From Candidatus Hermodarchaeota archaeon (GTDB lineage Archaea; Asgardarchaeota; Hermodarchaeia; Hermodarchaeales; Hermodarchaeaceae), in NCBI GenBank assembly GCA_016840595.1, contig JAEOSA010000052.1, positions 1-10,552 of the forward strand: 10,552 nt of DNA, given 5' to 3'. The translations under genes and the position numbers were made by a program. The notes under the pieces were generated by a model. It was given only the letters and a program-made list of their open reading frames with translations. It was not told the DNA's origin and did not search any database. Positions 7,100 through 10,552 of this stretch are shown here, one piece after another. How positions within the stretch are numbered: the stretch's first letter is position 1; each line of letters starts with the position of its first letter.

Positions 7100-7921
7100 T
7101 TGACCGTTCATAGCTTCTACGTCGTCGGATTACGAGAAGGTTTCCCACTTTATAGTCGCAGGTGGACCCAATCCGATGTGGATAGTGCCCTCCTCTCTGG
7201 TTTTCTTGCCAGCATGGAACACATGGCTCAACAAGTAGCAGCCCAACACGTTAACGTCGTCAACATGAAGGATCGTCGCTTCTTTTTCCAAATCGACGAA
7301 GAAAACGGATTACTCCTTGTCTTTATCACCGATGTTAGCGAAAGTGCAGCGAGGTTCCGTAAATACCTCGGCATCCTTAATACACAATTCGTTAAAATGT
7401 TCCAAGAACAACTCGAAATCCTCCACAAAGAAGGCGCAACCGATACAACTCTCTTCAACAACTTTGACGAGTTTATCGATGATTTAGTTCTTACATGGTG
7501 GATGGGTGAAACGACTGTTTCTGCTGCAAAAGTCATGGATGTCTTCGAAATCTTCACCCTTTTCTATAACACTCTCCTGCAACGATTCCTCACAGAAGTG
7601 TCTCGCCGAACCTACGATAAAGAAATCCAAGTGATCTTCAAGGACAAAACGAAAAAACTTCCTGCTCTCAAAGGAGTCAAGATGGACACATCTGGTGTTG
7701 TAACCTACGCCTCAATCGACCCCCAACAAATTAAATACCCCCACTTGCGTCAAGTCCTTTTTGACATCTTCCACGAACTTGTCTTACTCACCCGAAAGAC
7801 TATGCCAAAACAAACCTACCAATCCCTCGTCTTCAAACACTTCAGCCCACTCATCCGAACGGAACAAGATCGGCTCAAAACCTACTCATTAACAGAAAGA
7901 ATTGTGTTGGATATCCTATGA
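7100..7921 (+). CDS. Longin-like domain protein with an unassigned C-terminal half, coupled to a Rab-like GTPase
   Basis: Predicted soluble protein of 273 residues. The N-terminal 110 residues fit a beta-beta-alpha-beta-beta-alpha order: strands at 4-11 (HSFYVVGL) and 14-22 (GFPLYSRRW), a long helix at 26-47 containing LLSGFLASME, strands at about 51-66 and 70-79 (LLLVFITDV), and a long helix at 81-108. Starting with two strands points to a longin fold and away from roadblock, whose first element is a helix. Residues 118-273 are mostly helical with a strand-rich stretch near 175-207, and I do not recognise them. Longin-fold proteins bind or regulate small GTPases (Mon1-Ccz1, TRAPP, SRX). The stop overlaps the GTPase start as ATGA, so the two are made together. 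The start is uncertain: TTG 7100 has AGAGGT upstream, TTG 7079 is also in frame, and no ATG lies in a likely place. Confidence 0.72.
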   Translation: MTVHSFYVVGLREGFPLYSRRWTQSDVDSALLSGFLASMEHMAQQVAAQHVNVVNMKDRRFFFQIDEENGLLLVFITDVSESAARFRKYLGILNTQFVKMFQEQLEILHKEGATDTTLFNNFDEFIDDLVLTWWMGETTVSAAKVMDVFEIFTLFYNTLLQRFLTEVSRRTYDKEIQVIFKDKTKKLPALKGVKMDTSGVVTYASIDPQQIKYPHLRQVLFDIFHELVLLTRKTMPKQTYQSLVFKHFSPLIRTEQDRLKTYSLTERIVLDIL

Positions 7922-8472
7922 GCAATCCTACAGAAAGCACTACTCAACCCATTGCCACGAAACGACCATACACACACATTGCCAAGGCGGTTGTAGTTGG
8001 TGACGCTGCAGTGGGAAAAACTAGCCTCCTCGTCCGCTATGTGAAAGGCATCTTCAATCCTACATATATTCTCACTATTGGAGTTGCTTTTCATGTAAAA
8101 GACATCATTCTCGGTGAAAACGTGCTAAGAATGCAGATTTGGGACACTGGAGGTCAAGAGCGGTTTGGACCCATTCGCCAACTCTATTATCGTGGAACCA
8201 AGGGCGTCTTACTGGTCTATGATCGAGCGAACCGAACTAGCTTCGAAAGAGCCGCATATTGGCTGAAGGAAGTGCGCCGGGGTTGTGGCGATGTTCCAGT
8301 AATCTTAGTGGCGAACAAAGCGGATTTGGACGCAGTGGTAAAGCCTGAGGAAGGACAAAAATTTGCCGAAGAACACTCGATCAGTTTCGTCGAAACTAGT
8401 GCAAAAACGGATTTGAATACTGATCTGGTCTTTTCAATTTTAGCAGGACAGGTTATCGAGAACGTGGGTTAA
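7918..8472 (+). CDS. Rab-like small GTPase (Ras superfamily)
   Basis: GTP-binding switch protein of 184 residues. All guanine-nucleotide motifs are present: G1 GDAAVGKT (28-35), the switch I threonine T53 in a Rab-like TIGVAF, G3 WDTGGQERF (75-83), G4 NKAD (133-136) and G5 ETSAK (159-163). YYRGTKGVLLVYD (90-102) is also strongly Rab-like, so of the Ras superfamily branches Rab is the closest by eye. Two differences stand out. G3 reads DTGGQ where Rab has DTAGQ, like the DxGGQ of Arf and G-alpha, and the C-terminus ends VIENVG with no cysteine, so it cannot be prenylated at its tail like Rab. Gln80, the usual catalytic residue, is kept. A polar leader of about 20 residues precedes strand 1. 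It overlaps the longin-like gene by 4 bp and probably depends on it for translation. It converges with the DUF4443 gene. Confidence 0.93.
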   Translation: MSNPTESTTQPIATKRPYTHIAKAVVVGDAAVGKTSLLVRYVKGIFNPTYILTIGVAFHVKDIILGENVLRMQIWDTGGQERFGPIRQLYYRGTKGVLLVYDRANRTSFERAAYWLKEVRRGCGDVPVILVANKADLDAVVKPEEGQKFAEEHSISFVETSAKTDLNTDLVFSILAGQVIENVG

Positions 8473-8502
8473 TACACAATTCTATCAGAAAACGTGTTTC
8501 AG

Positions 8503-9093
8503 CTATTTTTGTAGAAGAGTGAGTGCAGCTGCTAGTGCTCCAAGTTGCGCGGTTAATCGAGTCTGAGCTGACCCAATGATGATAACATCTCCAAGTTGAA
8601 GGTTAAACGCAGATAGAATCGTCTTCAACTCTGCTTTTGGAAATTCATAGTCTAATGGCATGGTTATGACATCAAGATTGGTTCCCTGAAAAAACGTAGT
8701 AGCACCGGTGGCTCCTGCTTGTTTGGCTGCATCTCGTTGGACGAGCCCGTCAGTAAGATACTGAGCTCGATTCCTAAGATGACAAGCAAAATTTTCCTTA
8801 TCTACAGTAAAACTACTCGCTGGGACCTCTACGAGGTCGAGAAGGGCTTTGTTAAGTTCACTGCAACATTGGCTTCCTTGTTCTGATAGTTGATGCCCTT
8901 GTCGACCCATTGGTTTGATAAGACCACGGTTTCGAAGAAAACGAACGAGAGAACGGATACTCCCATCACCTAATTCTAGCTCTTCTCCAAGCTGATACCT
9001 GCCTACTGGACGCTCAGCTTTACAAAAAATGTAAAATGCTGCCAACAAATGCCATGAACGAAATTGCGTGGGAGGTCCTCGTCGCTGTGACAA
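8503..9093 (-). CDS. DUF4443-type winged-helix transcriptional regulator
   Basis: Likely archaeal DNA-binding regulator of 196 residues. The first 70 residues form a winged helix: FRSWHLLAAFYIF, then GRYQLGEELELGDGSIRSLVRFLRN as the helix-turn-helix with a GxGS(I/T)R turn, then GLIKPMGRQGHQLSEQG as the wing. The C-terminal half, with DVIIIGSAQ near 170-178 and an alanine-rich last helix, matches what I remember of DUF4443 (PF14544), probably a ligand or dimer domain. No metal site is evident. TTG at 9093 is the only standard start after the upstream in-frame stop, but it lacks a ribosome site. A better one, GGAAGGA, sits 6 nt before an in-frame CTG at 9117, which would add eight residues. It is 62 bp downstream of the transporter gene on the same strand and may control that cluster. 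Confidence 0.75.
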   Translation of the reverse strand: MSQRRGPPTQFRSWHLLAAFYIFCKAERPVGRYQLGEELELGDGSIRSLVRFLRNRGLIKPMGRQGHQLSEQGSQCCSELNKALLDLVEVPASSFTVDKENFACHLRNRAQYLTDGLVQRDAAKQAGATGATTFFQGTNLDVITMPLDYEFPKAELKTILSAFNLQLGDVIIIGSAQTRLTAQLGALAAALTLLQK

Positions 9094-9155
9094 ATCCAGG
9101 AGATCAATGATTTCCAGCTGACATCCTTCCCTTTGGCAATTATTTCATTGGTAGC

Positions 9156-9779
9156 TCACATATCATTATTATTCTTTATCGGTGCGTGCCTCTTGAATTG
9201 TAGGTGTCCAATATTGAGTTGCATAGCAATACGTGAAATTGCTGGAGTAAGCAGACCGAAGAGAATACCATTGGTCGTCATATGCAGGACCATAAAAGGC
9301 AATCCAGTGAATAATGTGATCACAAAGGGAACAACAAAGGTAATGCTGTACGCCAAGTTCGTAACTAGGTCGTAAAACAGAGTAATTATGACACCAAAAA
9401 ATGCAGGCCAAAGATACCAGCGTAAGGGGATTTTTCCCCTGGTGGCTGAAAGCTGAAAATTTCGACCTAGTATTCCGCCTACCAAACCAATGAACATAGT
9501 ACAACCAATTACTGCAAAACCAATAGGCGGGAGAAATGCACCCCAAGGGTTCCACAGTTGGTAAATAGTCATTGCAATAAGACCAGTTAAGATCCCAATC
9601 AATGGACCAAAGAGAAAGCCACTGAGAAACACCATTACTGATGACAATTCCACATTAGGAATAGCGGATAAGGCATAATTTCCACCAATGGCTAGTGCCG
9701 CTAAAATCGCTATAAGCGCTACATTCACGGCGAGGCTATTCGTCTGGGAAATCTCGTCTTTTCCTGATGTGTTCAACAA
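9156..9779 (-). CDS. ECF-type transporter S component (substrate-binding membrane subunit)
   Basis: Integral membrane protein of about 207 residues with six predicted helices, at roughly 17-38, 46-73, 83-103, 122-138, 142-162 and 165-185. The segment AIPNVELSSVMVFLSGFLFG followed by GxLxG and an aromatic loop, and the later FYDLVTNLAYS, are typical of S components of energy-coupling factor transporters, which bind a vitamin or other small solute and join a shared EcfT-EcfA energising module. The substrate cannot be read from sequence. No EcfA ATPase or T subunit is in the window. Starts are TTG at 9785, 9779 or 9776. I chose 9779 because AAGGA lies 7 nt before it; 9785 would give a TTGA overlap with the upstream stop. 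Either way it is tightly linked to the secreted-protein gene upstream. Confidence 0.78.
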   Translation of the reverse strand: MLNTSGKDEISQTNSLAVNVALIAILAALAIGGNYALSAIPNVELSSVMVFLSGFLFGPLIGILTGLIAMTIYQLWNPWGAFLPPIGFAVIGCTMFIGLVGGILGRNFQLSATRGKIPLRWYLWPAFFGVIITLFYDLVTNLAYSITFVVPFVITLFTGLPFMVLHMTTNGILFGLLTPAISRIAMQLNIGHLQFKRHAPIKNNNDM

Positions 9780-9781
9780 TA

Positions 9782-10495
9782 TCAATTCCTTACATTTGGA
9801 CGTCGAATCACTACAAAGGCAACGATTAGGCTGATGAATATGGCTGATAGGAGAATTCCAAAGTAAGTCGTGCCAGTTGGGACTTGAGTAACTCCAACAT
9901 ATTCAACGCCAAGATGATAATCATTCAGGAAGAAGAATTCCGTGTACCCTTCGAGGAGAATGCCTGTTTGTTTATCATAAATTAAAGTGGTGTTTTGATT
10001 TCCTGGCGCTGCTTGATGGTAAATGTAACTTTTCGTGGTTGTAGTCGTTAGGATCTCTAATTCTCCTACAAGTAATCCTGAGGCAGCATCAGATGCTCTT
10101 TGGTCAACGGTAGCCCAAGTCAGATGTGAAATTAATCCTGGAAACCACGGCCAAATACTGAATGCTAGTTCGGCTGCAATACGAGAATCATTCGTAGGAA
10201 TTGTGAGGTTTCCTATTATGAAAATCCCATGCACTTCTGCATCAGCAAGCTGATTGATATTAAAGACAATATGCTGATTTTCGGTTGCCTGCCAAAATGC
10301 ACCTGAACCAAACCCCCATTCTACTACTTCGCTGGTAACATTGTTAATTCGCCATTCTACAGTTTTATTGAAAAATGGTGTAGGTGCAACAGCTGAGGAG
10401 TAGGCGAAATCCTGAGCTGGAACCTTTTGAACAGATCCCAATAGCAATACTAAGATGAAAACACAAATTAGGATAATAGGGTTTTTTGAACGCAT
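9782..10495 (-). CDS. Secreted, membrane-anchored protein of unknown function
   Basis: Exported protein of 237 residues with a signal peptide (MRSKN, hydrophobic core PIILICVFILVLLLG, likely cut after VPA near residue 28) and a C-terminal membrane helix at about 210-229 followed by RRPNVRN. The positive tail puts the body outside and the tail inside. The outer domain of about 180 residues is rich in strands and aromatics and has five N-glycosylation sequons (NKT, NVT, NLT, NDS, NTT), as in archaeal surface proteins. Motifs such as YDKQTGILLEG recur in Asgard surface proteins I remember, but I cannot name a family. ATG at 10495 follows a GGTG ribosome site at 8-nt spacing and begins the signal peptide cleanly; an in-frame TTG at 10525 is less likely. 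It probably works with the S component whose start overlaps or abuts its stop. Confidence 0.72.
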   Translation of the reverse strand: MRSKNPIILICVFILVLLLGSVQKVPAQDFAYSSAVAPTPFFNKTVEWRINNVTSEVVEWGFGSGAFWQATENQHIVFNINQLADAEVHGIFIIGNLTIPTNDSRIAAELAFSIWPWFPGLISHLTWATVDQRASDAASGLLVGELEILTTTTTKSYIYHQAAPGNQNTTLIYDKQTGILLEGYTEFFFLNDYHLGVEYVGVTQVPTGTTYFGILLSAIFISLIVAFVVIRRPNVRN

Positions 10496-10502
10496 TCTTT
10501 TT

Positions 10503-10552
10503 TCACCGCATTCGCCGACTAACAAATAGTGCCAAGAAGATAATGAAAATGC
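10503..10552 (-). CDS. Possible C-terminal tail of an upstream membrane protein, cut by the window edge
   Basis: In one minus-strand frame the right edge reads IFIIFLALFVSRRMR then TGA (10505-10503): a hydrophobic run followed by a positive tail, as at the end of a membrane-anchored protein. The stop lies 7 nt before the next gene's ATG and overlaps its ribosome site, as in an operon. Only 15 residues are visible, and the frame of the secreted protein is also open to the edge, so this is tentative. Confidence 0.35.
   Translation of the reverse strand, partial: IFIIFLALFVSRRMR

Noticed and set aside
9169..9555. Open frame of 128 codons on the minus strand within the transporter gene
   Set aside because: It lies wholly inside the ECF S component in another frame and encodes no recognisable domain.

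Overview
The window most likely comes from an Asgard archaeon (Promethearchaeati). The main reason is a Rab-like small GTPase translationally coupled to a longin-like protein, a pairing typical of that group. Supporting signs are an archaeal-type DUF4443 winged-helix protein, an iron-sulfur protein with an N-terminal winged helix, TATA-like promoter elements, Shine-Dalgarno-like sites and several apparent TTG starts. Base composition looks roughly balanced with slight AT excess, which by eye fits Thor- or Heimdall-like lineages better than very AT-rich Loki-like ones. This is inference and no tree was made. I see no insertion sequence, CRISPR array, tRNA or rRNA.

Layout from left to right. 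A flavodoxin on the minus strand runs off the left edge. It is divergent from an acyl-CoA synthetase on the plus strand, with a perfect 9-bp inverted repeat in the gap. A terminator-like hairpin with a T tract and a TATA-like element follow, then a GNAT acetyltransferase. Next, on the minus strand, are three genes: a winged-helix/polyferredoxin protein, a four-helix membrane protein with a C-terminal zinc ribbon, and an FAD-dependent glycerol-3-phosphate dehydrogenase (GlpD-like). Divergent from glpD, on the plus strand, is a two-gene unit whose stop and start overlap (ATGA): the longin-like protein and the Rab-like GTPase. The right part is again minus strand, in transcription order: the tail of an unknown membrane protein, a secreted membrane-anchored protein, an ECF-type transporter S component overlapping it at TTGA, and the DUF4443 regulator.

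How the genes may work together. Flavodoxin, the iron-sulfur protein and GlpD are redox functions. Acyl-CoA synthetase and GlpD both act on lipid building blocks (fatty acid activation and sn-glycerol-3-phosphate oxidation), which is notable in an archaeon because archaeal ether lipids are built on sn-glycerol-1-phosphate. The longin-GTPase pair is the strongest candidate for an under-described system: a dedicated regulator or scaffold made together with its GTPase. The right-hand cluster looks like a small-solute uptake locus with an exported accessory protein and a local regulator.
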